Source: Anaeramoeba flamelloides | Taxonomy: Eukaryota; Metamonada; Anaeramoebidae | DNA: 64,000 nt | Direction of reading: 5' to 3' | NCBI GenBank assembly: GCA_027625915.1 | Contig: JANTQA010000012.1 | Span: 1,147,001-1,211,000 of the forward strand | In this document: positions 1 through 12,600 of the stretch, one piece after another | Position numbering within the stretch: position 1 is the stretch's first letter | Layout: every line of letters begins with the position of its first letter | Notes under the pieces: generated by a model | Told to the model about the DNA's origin: nothing | Database searches by the model: none | What the model saw: the letters and a program-made list of their open reading frames with translations, nothing else | Translations under genes and position numbers: made by a program

Positions 1-560
1 ATTACTTTTACCAAATCTCAAAATAGAAACCAAAATAACAGTATTCTGGTAGTTAATAATTCTTATTTAGAAATTCCAAAAGTAACTATTTTATAATTTT
101 TTTAATTTCAAAGATTTACTCAATAATATCAACATAAAAATACAAAGATTGAATAGTTTTGCTCCCTTTTGATAAATTTAATTGGAACATTAATATTTTT
201 CAATATTTTACATTATAATTTGTAAAAATAATCTCTTCGAGTAGTTATTAAATATTTGTGTTATATTTGAATTTTTTGGACTATAATAAGTTTTATCTCG
301 AATTTTTGAATTATATTTTGCAACTTTTTAGTCTATACATTGATATCTCATCCGTTAAATTTGCCCCAAAATTATATTTTTTTCTAAAATTCTTGACTTT
401 TTTACTAAATACAACTATCATTTTTATTGACGAGTATCAACAAATATTACTATTTTACTAATCGAATTTTAAGAGACATTTCAACCAAGACACACTAATG
501 TGCTTTAAATCCAATAAAAGCATACTTTAATCTTAGATTCCTCACAGTTGATGCTTATCT
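1..560 (+). repeat. Dispersed repeat R1, copy 1 (cut by window edge)
   Basis: This stretch aligns by eye, with many substitutions and small gaps, to 8240-8870, to parts of 14440-15690 and, inverted, to 51950-52400. Shared landmarks are a CCAAAAGTAACTATT-like block near 78 and a block near 490-540 reading roughly ACACTAATGTGCTTTAAATCC. No protein is recognisable and no terminal repeat could be found because the left end is outside the window. The high divergence suggests an old family. Confidence 0.55.
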
Positions 561-1108
561 ATTAATAGAAGTATTTTAACAATATTAGAGTCATTTTAAT
601 AATATGTGATAAATAACGTTGGAAAAGTATCTTGGAAATCTTATGAAAAACTCAAGATAGCCTATTTACCTAAAATTATGCAAAACATTTTTTTTTTATC
701 AATTTTTTTTCAAACAAATTTACATTAATATTTCTTTGATTAAGATAGTAGTAACATAATAAAATTCAAAAAAATTTAAAAATATGATTCTTCATTAAAA
801 ATTGCAGTGTCGAACTTCCAGATTCCCCTAAATTTTAAAGAAAAAAAAAAAACATTTTACTAATATAAACAATTAACTTTTCAGAGAAAATAATTAAAAA
901 AAAAAAAACACAAATTAATAGTAATTTTGAGAAATTTATTTGGTTTTTTTATCTAGATTATTGTTTTGAAATCTATTATGAAAAACTACAGAATGATTAT
1001 ATTGTAATTTATTCATATCATGTTTATCTATTACTTAGAGATCATTTTCTTTGTAAATGTTATCCTCAAACAAAAATTTGAGATATTTTCAAAAAAAAAA
1101 TATAAATA

Positions 1109-1304
1109 CAGTCAGTTCCACTTTTAAGGCACAAACTTCAAAAAAATTTAAGACACAATAAAAATCCCAAATTAAGGCACAAAATTAAGATTCTAATAAA
1201 ATAAATTGTAGAAAAAAAATTCCAAAGTTTGTGGCTTAATTTGTGATTTTTCTGTTGCCTTAAATTTGATTGAAAGTTTGTACCTTAAAAGTGGAATTGA
1301 CTTT
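1109..1304. mobile_element. TA-flanked palindromic MITE, copy 1
   Basis: A non-autonomous DNA element of about 196 bp. It begins CAGTCAGTTCCACTTTTAAG directly after a TA and ends with a degenerate inverted copy followed by TTTA. Each arm contains the module 'AAGGCACAAACTTTCAACGA' or its complement, so nearly the whole element is inverted repeat. TA duplication and CAGT-type ends fit the Tc1/mariner class as known; the parent transposase is not in the window. This copy is moderately decayed. Confidence 0.75.
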
Positions 1305-4300
1305 AATAATATTTTTTTTTCAAAATTCTGACATATAAAAGAAATTTTCATTTTTTAATGATGTTTCTTTTTCTGAATTAATATTAAAGACTGTAATATA
1401 TTTCAAAAAGAAATTCATTTTATTTGGTGATATTATTTGAATATGAATTAAACAAGTTTTATTCCATGATATTAAGTTATTTGTCATCTTTTTTGTTAAT
1501 TGATAGGTTATCATAACTTTTTAGCTGTTAAAAAAAATAAAAAACCAAATTTAAATTTATCTTATTACAATATTACATGTACTTTCTCTATATTTTTATT
1601 TATTTTTTTTTTTTGAACTTTTAAATTATCGTTCTATAAATAGGAAAACATTTCTTATAATTTTGACTAAACCAAACTTAAAATAGAAAAAAATGCAACT
1701 GAATTCTAAAATATAAAAATTAATTTTCATTAATCGTTCCACAATCTTTAGAATTCACACTTCTCAGAAATTTTAGAAATTATTCCCTTTACATTCAATA
1801 TTTTTTATAAAAGTTATAAGAGTAATTTTTCTTTTTGATTTAAATTCAGATAAAATTATATAATGCTATATTATTTGGAATTAGTGGTCATATTAATTGA
1901 AAATAAATTTAACAACAAATATACTTGTCATTATCTAAGATTTTAAAATATATTTAAATTTCTGATTTAATAAGTTTTTTCCCAATTTAAACATGATTTT
2001 GAATTAGATAGAAAAAAAATAACTAATATACATATCTCATTATATTCACTTAAAATAAAACGGTTTCAGATTACAACCATATAATATTGTATTATTTATT
2101 TTTAATTATCCCCCATTAAATCATTTTATCACTCTAAACAAGTTTAAAAATAACAATTTAATTATAAAATATTTCACAATATTGTAAATATAAAATAACC
2201 GAACTGAATATTTTTTATAATTGAATTTATTTATTATTTATTTATTTTTGATCGAATATTTATAGTACCCATTTTTTATCTTTATTTCAAGTCACATAAT
2301 AGTAAAATTGTAAACCAAAAGCCAACAAACGGAAATTTTTACTAATTTTCAATAGGGTCAAAAATGATATCATTTATTAATGTTTTTTTTTATAATGTCG
2401 ATTTTTTACAATGTCTCCTTAAAAAATACATATTATATTAATTTTATAAACATTGAATATGGTATTAATAAAATGCAGAGTACTAATAAAATTCAAAAAA
2501 ATATATTTATCATATAGATAAGCTAATTCAATTAAACATTTGAAATTATCATTTTAAAATTTTTTTTGAAAAATTGAATTAAATTATTTTTCAAAAAGTA
2601 TTTTGAATATTAAAAAGCAATTATTTACAGTAAAAGTAAAAAAAAAACGTTTTCTCAGATCATCTTGTAAAATTGAGAACAAGTGAAAATTTTGTTTTCT
2701 TGGATGTTACCCGATTATTTATTAATTATCCATTCTCATTTATTTTTTTCAGTCAAACTGACCTAGATTTATTGAATAAATAGAAAATATTTTATGGGTT
2801 TATTCACCATTTCTTCTCAAAAAAAATTTTTATTTTTATTTTTTTTATCATTTTTTTCAAATTTAGTCAAATTTTTTGTTTTACATTTTTGTTTTTTGCC
2901 TTTTTTTATTTATATTTTTTTTTCTAAATTAAATTTGTTAAAAAAAAATGTTTTAACCCCCAAATTAACTTACATAAAAGTGAGGTTTTATATATATTTT
3001 TTTAAAAATTCATACCTTTTCAATTAAAAAATCTTTTTTTCAAAAATTTTAATTGTACCAAATAAATTGAGAAATTTTGTAGGCGAAATTCCAATTAAAA
3101 TGGCTCAAAAATTTTTATTAACATTATTTTTTTTTTGATAATTTATGGTTTGTTTTGGAATTTATACAAATATTATCGACACTAATCCAAATTTTAGAAT
3201 TTCTCGTATTTATAAACAATCTAAGTTTGGCTAATTCTCCAAAAAAATGAATTTTTCGTTTTTGGCTGGTCCACATTTAAGTGAAAAGGAGTCTAATTTT
3301 TTGGTTAATTTAAGAAAGGGAATTTGAGCAAAGGAGAAGTACCACATAGCATAATAAAAACTTTCTTTTATCCGATCAATCTTTTTTTTTATAATACAAG
3401 AAATAAAAAGAAAATTGAAAAAACAAAAAAAACAATTAAGATATCAGTACTCTACGAAAACAAACCAAAATTGTAAAATATATAATTGATGATATTCTCT
3501 ACTTACAATTTTTTTATATACAACAGTCAAAAAAATCTGTTCTACTAAGAAACACAAAAAAGAAAAATAATTTTTTTGTGAGATCAATTATTTTTTCCAT
3601 TTTTTCTGAAAAAGATTATCTTTACATTCAGTTTATTTCTAACATTATAAAAGTTTTTTTACCTTGTTTATTGCCCTTTTCATCATTATTTCATAATAAA
3701 AAGTATTTGTTACTAGTAATAATAATATAAATATCTTTTTCAATTTTGAGATAATTTTACATTTTTAAACAAAAAATAATGATTTATTGCACCAATTGAA
3801 AGATTATTGTATTACCTTCAGAAAGATAATTATAATCATTAAATTTTTTAAACTATTTAAAAAATCTACCAATAAATTGTGTTTTTGTTATAAGATAAAA
3901 TTAGATTTTTCAAAATAAAAATTTCTTGAAGATATTTGGGAATAAAGTAATTTTATCCTCACAATCCAAAAACAATTTTTTTATTCTTAAAATGATTTAA
4001 ATTGTTATACTAATTCTTGTGAATAAGATCAAACAAATTGTCAAAAAAATTTTTCAAAATAGAAAATTATTTTGTTTTTTTTTCATTTTTTGGAAAACCA
4101 GAAAACAAATTTTTTAAAACCCTTATATAATAAAAACAATTTTGCTTAATAAACCTTTATTTCATAAAGAAAAAATTTGTTATTCTTCTATTTAATATTC
4201 TTTTATTAACTTGCTTATACTTTAATTTGTGTAATTGACTGAGATTTGTTTAATAAAATATTAACAATAATGATGTAAAGATAAAAAATTTTGTTGATCT

Positions 4301-4950
4301 AAATCAATAATTTCTATCATAAAAATAAATATATTTTACCATTTTCAAGATTAACTTTATTATTATTAATAATAATACCTTACCCTTTTTTTGGCATTAT
4401 ATTGAAAAAAATACAAATTTTGGATTTCAAAAAAGACATACAAATAAATAAAGCATTTCAACAAGGTTAACTCATCTATTTCATCAGTTGAAACACAACT
4501 CACGGAAAAAAAAATTTAAATATCTTGGCAAGATATCATTTTGTTTTTCAAAAATACTACACACTTATAGAAATATTCTTTCTAATTCTCAAATTTTCAA
4601 AATAACAGGGCTTTACTCAAGATTCTCTTTTTCTTTTTTTATTAAACCATTGGTTTCTATTACAAATTTATAATTTTGATACCCCCGATAAAATATATAC
4701 TTCTCATACATTTACAAAAATAGCACTATTCCTACTATTTTGAAGATCCATTTTAATTTCCCCAAATTTGACCTTTTTAAAAATTTTTTAATTATTTTAT
4801 TATCAACACTTTTAAAATTTCAATTATTTATAATTTCTATCAATAGAGCTGAAAAAAAATCCTTATTAAGATTAAATGTAGTAGTAAATCTTTTTTTATA
4901 AAAATAAAAAAAAATCACAATGATAAACATTATAAAAATTTCAAATTATA
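1305..4950. other. Gene-poor AT-rich spacer
   Basis: I see no gene here. Short open stretches such as 2794-3027 are made of phenylalanine- and lysine-rich translation of T and A runs and have no domain. Part may be further decayed repeat, but no copy elsewhere in the window could be matched with confidence. Confidence 0.5.
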
Positions 4951-4959
4951 GAAGTTTGA

Positions 4960-6250
4960 AATCTTTATAAATATTGACCTCTACAGTTTATTTGAAACTC
5001 GAGAATATTATGATTTAATGAAATCCAACGAATTAATATTTAAATGAATACCAGAGAATCATATATCATAGTATAATATATTTACAAACCAATTATAAAA
5101 TTGGTATCTAAAAGAATGAAAACATGACAAAAAATAACAAAAAAAAAATATTCATTTATTGATCTTATCTATTACATTTTACATAATTACTTCTTCTTTA
5201 CTCCATTTTATTTTTAATTCTGAATGAATTAACTTTTATTGTGGAAAGTTTTTGATTTACAAATTAATTCCCTTTTCTAAAGAATTTTGAAAAATGAATT
5301 AAAAATCCTATTTCAATTCAATTTATTTAATTCCAGATTTGATTCAAGAAAAAATGATATTTTGTATATAATTATCCAGAAATAAAGGTCTATTTTACAA
5401 ATTTGTTTGAATTAAATAATTTATTTTCTATTTCTGTTGAATCTATTAGAACATTTATGTATCTTGATATCATTTTTACTAAAATTATCTTTTATTTTGG
5501 TTTGAATCCCTGTAACCGTTTTTTTGATTCCGAGAATTCAATTCCCTTTATTTTAATTTTTGAAATAGTATTCTTTATTTGGGTCTTGTTTGATAAAAAT
5601 ATTTGAAAATTCGAATTTTGAAAGCAAAATTTCTTCAAAAAAAGGGTTTTAATGATCAAAAAAACAATAAATATTAATGGAATGATAAATTGAAGATAAT
5701 AAATTGCTCATAATCACATGATTTAAAAACAGAAAACAAAAAAAAATAAAATCTTCAAAAAAAGGTTTTTATCGAAATTTTTTGATTTTTCTAATTTTTG
5801 ATTTCAAAAAGTTTATTTGGAAAGGTGATCTTTCTTGTTTGATCTGAAAATAGAAAGATTTGTTTCAAATACACATCTTTCTCAGGTCTATTTTATTGAA
5901 TTTACGGTTTGATTTATTCGTACATTCACTTTTAGTATTTTTTAGATTCAGAAAAATAATTTAATAAAACCAAAAATTTTTTCAAAAAAAATGTATAAAA
6001 ATTAAAAAAAATAAAAGATTCAAATCTGAATTACTTGTGGTTCTTTTTCACAAATAGGTTAGCATGAAAGATATTTTGGTTTCAGAGTTTCAATAGCCGA
6101 TGGAACTCAAAAAAGCTTTTTTCAGTAATTTTGTTACTCAATTAAAAATTTTCAAAAAAGGGAAAAGTTACCTGACTTCCTTAAAATGGATTATCAACCA
6201 AAGGTATTTTTGTTAAAGATTTAAAAGTGAAAAAAACAATGGATTTATTT
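4960..6250 (+). repeat. Dispersed repeat R2, copy 1
   Basis: This is an inverted relative of 42866-44610 (B) and 53576-54840 (B'). Shared landmarks in order are a GTTTATTTGAAACTC block near 4990, the block GAGAATTCAATTCCCTTTAT near 5530, and a block near 6080 reading GATATTTTGGTTTCAGAGTT. A shorter relative occurs at 51380-51580. The short open frame at 5403-5606 lies inside the repeat and shows no domain. Identity is visibly lower than between B and B', so this copy is older. Confidence 0.6.
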
Positions 6251-6850
6251 TTTTGAGAACCCATAGTAAAAGAATCTGTTTGAGTGAAGTTTTCATATTT
6301 GTACTCAATGCCATGAGACAACATTATACTGATAAAGTCATTTTACAAAAGTTCGATTTTGAAAATATTGAATCAAAAAATCAAAAAATCGGTCTACTGT
6401 AGTAAGTTAGCTGTTTTTATAAATATATTTTGAAAATTTTTTCAAACCACCAAAGATTAAAAGTAGCTTTAAAAAAGTGTGACCCAAAAACTTTTTTATA
6501 AGGCACTGTAAATATGCCTATTGTTGTCTGTAAGGAGTTTTATAGATCATTCTGAAAACTCGTTTGATTAAGCTTTTTTCAAATGACTGTCCTCAAATTT
6601 AATTTCTTCAGCCATTAGTTTTAAAAATTATAAAATGAAATAAAAAAGCATAATTTTAAAGGGATACCGAGAAACAAAATGGTTAATAAAACTTGTTTGT
6701 GCTTAATACTTTTGAAATAGTTTATTTGGGAAATCATTGAAAAAAAATGTTTCTTTGTTTTTTGCTTTGATCAAACAGCAATCAAGAAAAAAAAAAATTG
6801 TGGTGTATTATCATCCAAAACTCATTAGTCTGCAAGTGCATTGTTAAAAG

Positions 6851-7534
6851 TTAAAATTCATCAAGATCATAATCTTCTTCAGGAAAGTCTCCGACTTGAA
6901 CTTTGTATGGCCGAACAAACACTCCATAATTCATTACACATTCAAAATATTTCTTTCCCTTCACAGTACCATTATTTTTCCCTAATGGCTCGTCCAATTT
7001 GATCCCAATAAATATATTTTTGTAGCCCTTTAATTCTCCAACATACTTAATTTCGCCTCTTCTTGGGCCGTAATTTTTGTCTGCTTCAATTTCACAACGA
7101 GAACCGATTTTATAATTTTTGAATACTTTTTCATCTATTTGGTTTGTGTTTTTGACAATTTTGGGTTTGAAGATTTCTGGGTTGCTTTGTTTGAATTTCC
7201 GAAACGAGTCTTCTCTTTTGTTGTACACCTCTTCAGACATGACATATTTTTCAACATTTTCCAGATCATTGAAAAGCTCCAGATCTTTGAATTCTTTCGA
7301 TTCAACCCTAACTTGACAACCGTTTGTAAGTCCATAGCCTTGGAGTGTTCGGTTGTCGTCGCTAAGCGAAATGCTTGAATTGGAGATGGTTGCTGTTAAT
7401 GCCATGGATTCAGCGGTAACACCCAAAATTGGGTACAAACGATCCTTTAATTGGCCGATTGTTAAACCCGATGCAAATCGTTTTTCAAGTGGCATTTTTG
7501 CCTTTGGTGTAAGGATCCCAAGAACAACACTCAT
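6851..7534 (-). CDS. TBCB: Tubulin-folding cofactor B (CAP-Gly and ubiquitin-like domains)
   Basis: A complete intron-less gene of 227 residues (family about 240). Residues 1-85 form the ubiquitin-like domain. A short lysine-rich linker follows, and residues 143-211 are a CAP-Gly domain with the signature GKNNG at 185-189 inside LDEPLGKNNGTVKGKKYFEC. The tail is VGDFPEEDYDLDEF, close to the family's DEI/DEM end. As known for the family, cofactor B binds alpha-tubulin after CCT folding and passes it to cofactor E in the cytosol; the acidic tail contacts tubulin and the CAP-Gly domain of cofactor E. The start is the first in-frame methionine and the Ubl fold begins at once. The stop is TAA. Neighbours are repeats, with no sign of co-regulation. 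Identity is very secure. Confidence 0.95.
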   Translation of the reverse strand: MSVVLGILTPKAKMPLEKRFASGLTIGQLKDRLYPILGVTAESMALTATISNSSISLSDDNRTLQGYGLTNGCQVRVESKEFKDLELFNDLENVEKYVMSEEVYNKREDSFRKFKQSNPEIFKPKIVKNTNQIDEKVFKNYKIGSRCEIEADKNYGPRRGEIKYVGELKGYKNIFIGIKLDEPLGKNNGTVKGKKYFECVMNYGVFVRPYKVQVGDFPEEDYDLDEF

Positions 7535-8239
7535 ATTTTATTTGCTTCTCTCAAAAATGTAAAAGAATAAAAAATGAATCAGATCCAGATAAAAACACTA
7601 CAAAAAAATCTTAGGACTTTTATCAAGCTTTGTGCCTTTCCATACTTTCAAACATTTTCAGACAATTTACAAACTGAAAAACACTTTTAAAGGGCCAGTG
7701 AGTTGTAAAAGTGAAAAGCTTTGGAAATGTCATAAGATTTTTTTCTAGTTTAACACAACTAAAATCATATCACTATGGCAACTCTTGGACGTTTTAAAAG
7801 TTTTAGAATGGATTTGAATTGTAGTTAAATTGACTGAAAGTGTTTGAAAAACTCAAAGCTTTTAAATGTTGATGTGATTGTTTATTATGCAAGTCAAATT
7901 TAACACAAAAATTGTGACTTTAATGTGATGTTCACATTTTTGAACTACAATGAGAGAAATCAAATTCTTAATTGTACTGATTTAAAGAGTTCTCAAGGAT
8001 GGTGTAATTTTTATTTAATTCTTTGTAATCTGATTAAACCAGATTTAAACAATGTCTGAGAACGACTAGTGTCAATTAACAAAAAATGCAAAAAATAACC
8101 CTTTTTTAAGGGATTAGTATAACCTTAGATTTCTCTTTAATCAAAGTATGTTGTAATTGTGTGTAAATGTTATTAGTTAACCACAGTTTAAAAATCTCTA
8201 AAAAAAATCTATTATGAATCTTATTACACAATAATAAAT
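7535..8239. other. Upstream spacer of the cofactor B gene, with a hairpin element
   Basis: Holds the hairpin repeat at 7605-7745 only about 70 bp upstream of the cofactor B start, so it may overlap the promoter. Otherwise AT-rich sequence with no gene seen. Confidence 0.5.
7605..7745. mobile_element. Small hairpin element H, copy 1
   Basis: About 140 bp. The ends are imperfect inverted copies (AATCTTAGGACTTT against AAATGTCATAAGATT), and the inner arms contain complementary CTTTGTGCC- and AAAGCTTTGG-like pieces. The element matches 21365-21495, including the shared core ACAATTTACAAAC followed by CTTTTAAAGGG. The structure is like a MITE; the superfamily is unknown. Confidence 0.55.
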
Positions 8240-8870
8240 TCTTACTTTTTTTACTCATAATCTCGATGAAAAATTTTCATTTTGGAAATTTTTATTTATA
8301 ATTCCTTATCCACATCAAAAAATAGAAAGGGACAACAATTGTATTAAATAGTTAATAATTCATATTTAGAACTTCCAAAAGTAACTATTTTTTTAATTTC
8401 AAAGATTATCTCAATAATCTTCAAAATAAAAACCAAAAGACTGATTAGTTTTGTTTGCTTTTGACAAAGCCAATTGTAACATCAATATATTTCCAATATT
8501 TCAGTAATAATCAATTAAAAAAATCTATTGGTTAATTATTGATTTTTTGAAAAAAAAAGAATTTTTTAGTGTAACGAATCGACATTTCGTGACAAATTTA
8601 AGAAAGATAGTTTACAATTTTGTAATCTTAATATTGATAATCCAACATTTAAATTTGTAACAAATTAAATATTTTTCTCTGAAATTGTTTGAATTTTTAC
8701 TAATTTGTATGGATCATTTTTAATTTCTAAGATCAACAATTATTAATACTTGACTAATCGATCTTTGAGATACATTAAAACCACATTACACTAATTCGGT
8801 TTAAACCCAATAACAACATACTTTGATCTTCGGTTTCTCCTTGATAGACGCGCTTCCCTTAATTTGAAAA
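8240..8870 (+). repeat. Dispersed repeat R1, copy 2
   Basis: Same order of blocks as 1-560: AACTTCCAAAAGTAACTATT near 8370, then the TTGACAAAGCCAATTGTAAC region, then ACACTAATTCGGTTTAAACC near 8790. It also extends the family with a segment near 8575 (CGACATTTCGTGACAAATTT) that is shared with 14770, 15490 and, inverted, 52000. Confidence 0.55.
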
Positions 8871-9685
8871 CTGTTCTGATGTTGAGGGGAATTATTTAAC
8901 AATAAAAGTTTCATACCTGATGATGTAACAGGACTTACTTTGAAAAGAACATTATTTAAACTTGACCCACCCAAAAAAAAAAAAAATAAATAAATAAGCC
9001 CCACATTATCTTCTCATATCCTTAAAAATATCCATAAGAACCAACCTAAAAAATAATTAAACATCGAGAACACAAAATTGGAATTAGATAGAGAAAACAA
9101 AATTTCTTATCAAAATTTTCAGTAATGTTAGATAATTAAAAATTGTCCTTGTAATGACTTTTTCTCTCAATTTTTTTAATTGTTAAACTCTGGTAAGTAA
9201 TGTTATAGTCACCCAAGATATCAATTCTTTTCACAATAAATGAAAAGCTTAATTTTCATAAAAATTTGCAATTTTTTGCAAGTTATACCACTCCCATAAA
9301 TAGTTATCATTGATCTCGTCAAAAAATCCAGTTTTATTTAAACCAAGTTTCTTCACTTTTTAATAATTGGAGACTCGTAAAACTAAGTCAACAACTTATT
9401 AGAATTAACAAAAAATTAAATTTCAATTATTAAAAATAGCAAAAATGGAGAGAACAAGAGGTAATCAGGAATCTAGTCAAATACTACAACTGATTTAACC
9501 TTTATTTGCAGATATAGTATTTTTTATAATTGTTTTCACCTAGATCCTAAAAAAACTATCACTATTATATACATATATATATATATATTGGTGTGAAATT
9601 ATCTGTAAATATAGATCAAAACAATCTTAATTAAAATTTTATTTTTATTTTATCCTATCTAAAAAACAGTAAAAAATTCAAATAA
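8871..9685. other. AT-rich spacer with a TA microsatellite
   Basis: No gene is seen. A short alternating TA run lies near 9570-9590. This is the 3' flank of the TFIIIC-like gene. Confidence 0.5.
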
Positions 9686-12600
9686 TTATATTTTTTTTAG
9701 ACCCAAATCGTCTTCATCATCATCTTCCTCGTAGTCATCATCATCATCATCATCATCGTCATCGTCGTCATCGTCATCATCGTCATCATCGTCATCATCA
9801 TAACCACTTTCTTCTGAATTCATTTCTGTTAAGTGTATTTGAGGAATTTCATTTAATAGACCATCCATTCCAATGTTCATAATTTCTTCTGTTACACCTT
9901 CACCATCAATATCTATCATCAAATCCTTTAAATCGTTTGGTTCCTCCTCTTCTTCTTCGAGTAGATTTTCATCTTTTTCTTTACCGTGTAATGGTAAATC
10001 TTCGTTTTCATTTTCAGAAAAAATTTCAACATCTGAAGTTGGTGACAATTCTTGATTTGAATCTAAGTGCTCGTTTCTATAAATTTCTTTTAATTTTCGT
10101 TTTTCTTTTTCCATTATTTTATAAATGTTTCTAACGGTTAAACTATGTAACCAGCCATATTTCCTATCAGAATATTTTCTTCTTTTACCCCCAGTCATAT
10201 ATTTACTCACAGTGGGGTGTGCCTCCATTAGATCACAAATTTGGTAAAAAAATCTGGCACTATTAGGAAGTGTTTTTAATTGGATCATTTCTAATGTAAC
10301 ATTTGTGTCTATGCCTGCGTTTGTTGCCGTTGTCGTAGTTGTTATTGTATTTGTCGTTGATGACGATGTTGTGGTATTTTCGGTTTGTTTATTTCCACTT
10401 TCTTGAAGATCGGTTATATCTTGATTTTCTTTTGTGCTCTCTACATCATTTATCTCTTGTATATCTGAAATATTCTTCTGAATTAAATTAGGTAAAGAAG
10501 GATCAAGAAGGGTAATAACCTGATAAATTGCATATTTTTCATTTTCTTCGGGTTTGACACCCTTTTTAACATAGCACCATATCCATGGCTTTGATCGATA
10601 ACAATATGAAAATTTACTTAAATATTTTCTAAAATGTTTAAAATTCATTTTCATATAAACCTCAAGTGCACTTTTTGACCAAATTGGTCGTTTTAGGAAC
10701 AAACTTCGAAGTAATTTTGAGATTTCATCCATATCTTCTGTTTCTGGTGGAAAACTATTTTGATTATAACATAAATATATAAATATTTTTTTATTAAATT
10801 ATTATCAGTCGATTTGTTTTAATTTTTGTTAATAATAAAAAATTCTAATTTAAACAAAAGATCACATTGTAATTTATTATATAAATAAATTCAGAGCTGT
10901 ACCCCTTTCCCCAATTATTCATTAAAAATTAAAATTTAGTAATACAAAAGAAATATGATTATTTTTTCTTTCTTTTTATTTAAATTTTAAAATTAGATAT
11001 TATTTTTAAACATTTTTTAAAAAAAGCAAACAATAAATGCTTGTTTTTTTTTTTTATCTTATTTTTTTATTTTAATGTATAATTCAATCGTTGTCAAAAA
11101 ATAATTCACATTTATACAATAATGTTACTTGATTGAAATTATAAAAGCTATTCCATATTCTTACAAAAATGGTAATAAATAATTAGTTTTGAAGATAATA
11201 GCTGAAATTTTTTCTTTTTTTTTTTTTTTTTTTTAAACAATTTTTTTAAAGGAATAAATAAACTTATCAAATTTTGGTTATTAATTTTGTGTAAACAAAA
11301 AAATAAAGAATTATTAATTTCAAAATTGGATCTTGTGTAAATATTTATCAAAAATTTATTTTCTTTTCTCTGAAACTGTAAATATCATGAGAATAATTGT
11401 AAAATCTAGGTTTCTGAATTCTCCCAAGAATATATATCAAACAAAAAATATAATAATAATGTCTTGGATTTTATAAAAAATATTTGCACAAATTCCATTA
11501 TATCATTACTAAATGAAAAAGATTTATTGATACACCTATAAAATTTCAAAATATAAATTTCTAAATATAAATTTCTAAATTAGAAAAGTGATGTAGAGTA
11601 TTATTGAATAGCCGACTTTTATCAAATTTTCTGTTTATTTGAAAATTCAATATTAACAAAAATTCAATTTTTATATCTGGACATATTGTCCAATCAAAAA
11701 AAAAAAAATATTGAGAAGAATCTACAAAAAGTCAAGGATACTTTTGAGAGATACATCTACATAAATTAAAAATGACAAACTATCAAATGTACTCAAAATA
11801 CAACTTTTCAAAGCAATCATATTACCTCAAGTTCTATATTGTTTTGAAATCTTTAACCTGATCCAGACAAATATCAAAACATAGAAACCTACCTGAATTA
11901 ACAAAAGATTAAAGAGAATAATCAAAGTACAAAAGGTACACCCGCATAGATATTCCCAAATGAGAAACTAAGGCAGACGCCACACAACATATCATAAAAA
12001 GAGGAAGGACAATTTCATATTAAAAATTTAGATACCTAAAATTGGACCATTTAGCTGAAGACCTGGGAAAGGACGAAATAGAGAACATTGACTGTGAAAA
12101 ACATGGAGAAAGACTAGATCAAGAAAAAACTCCAAGAAGTTCACATCAAAACAATACAAGACAAAGCGGACTCACCCTAAGGTGAAGAATACTTGTAGCT
12201 GAAAAAATACCTCAAAATCATCCAATTTGCAGAAATCTTCAACGAAAAACAGCCTTATTTAAACTGGAAATCATCAACAACCGTATTCAAACTGAAATCA
12301 TTTTGTAAATGTGTGAATAGATAAACATACAGACAGAAAAAGGAGTAGATTCCAAAATATGTTCATATGCTGTAAAAAGAAAGTTGGTGATGTAGACCAC
12401 TTCATACGTGACTGTAAAAGATATGAGAAAACTTGAAGAAACTTGAAAAAACAACTCAGAAAAATCAAAAAGACTTTGGCTTTAATACAATAGTCAAAAG
12501 GGATACAGACGAATTGTTGAGGAAAATGATCATAAAATACATCTATGAAGTTACCATAGAATACTTTTTTACCAAGATGACTCAACATGCTATTAGGAAA

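Noticed and set aside
9873-10134. Serine-rich plus-strand frames
   Set aside because: Antisense of the last exon of the TFIIIC-like gene.
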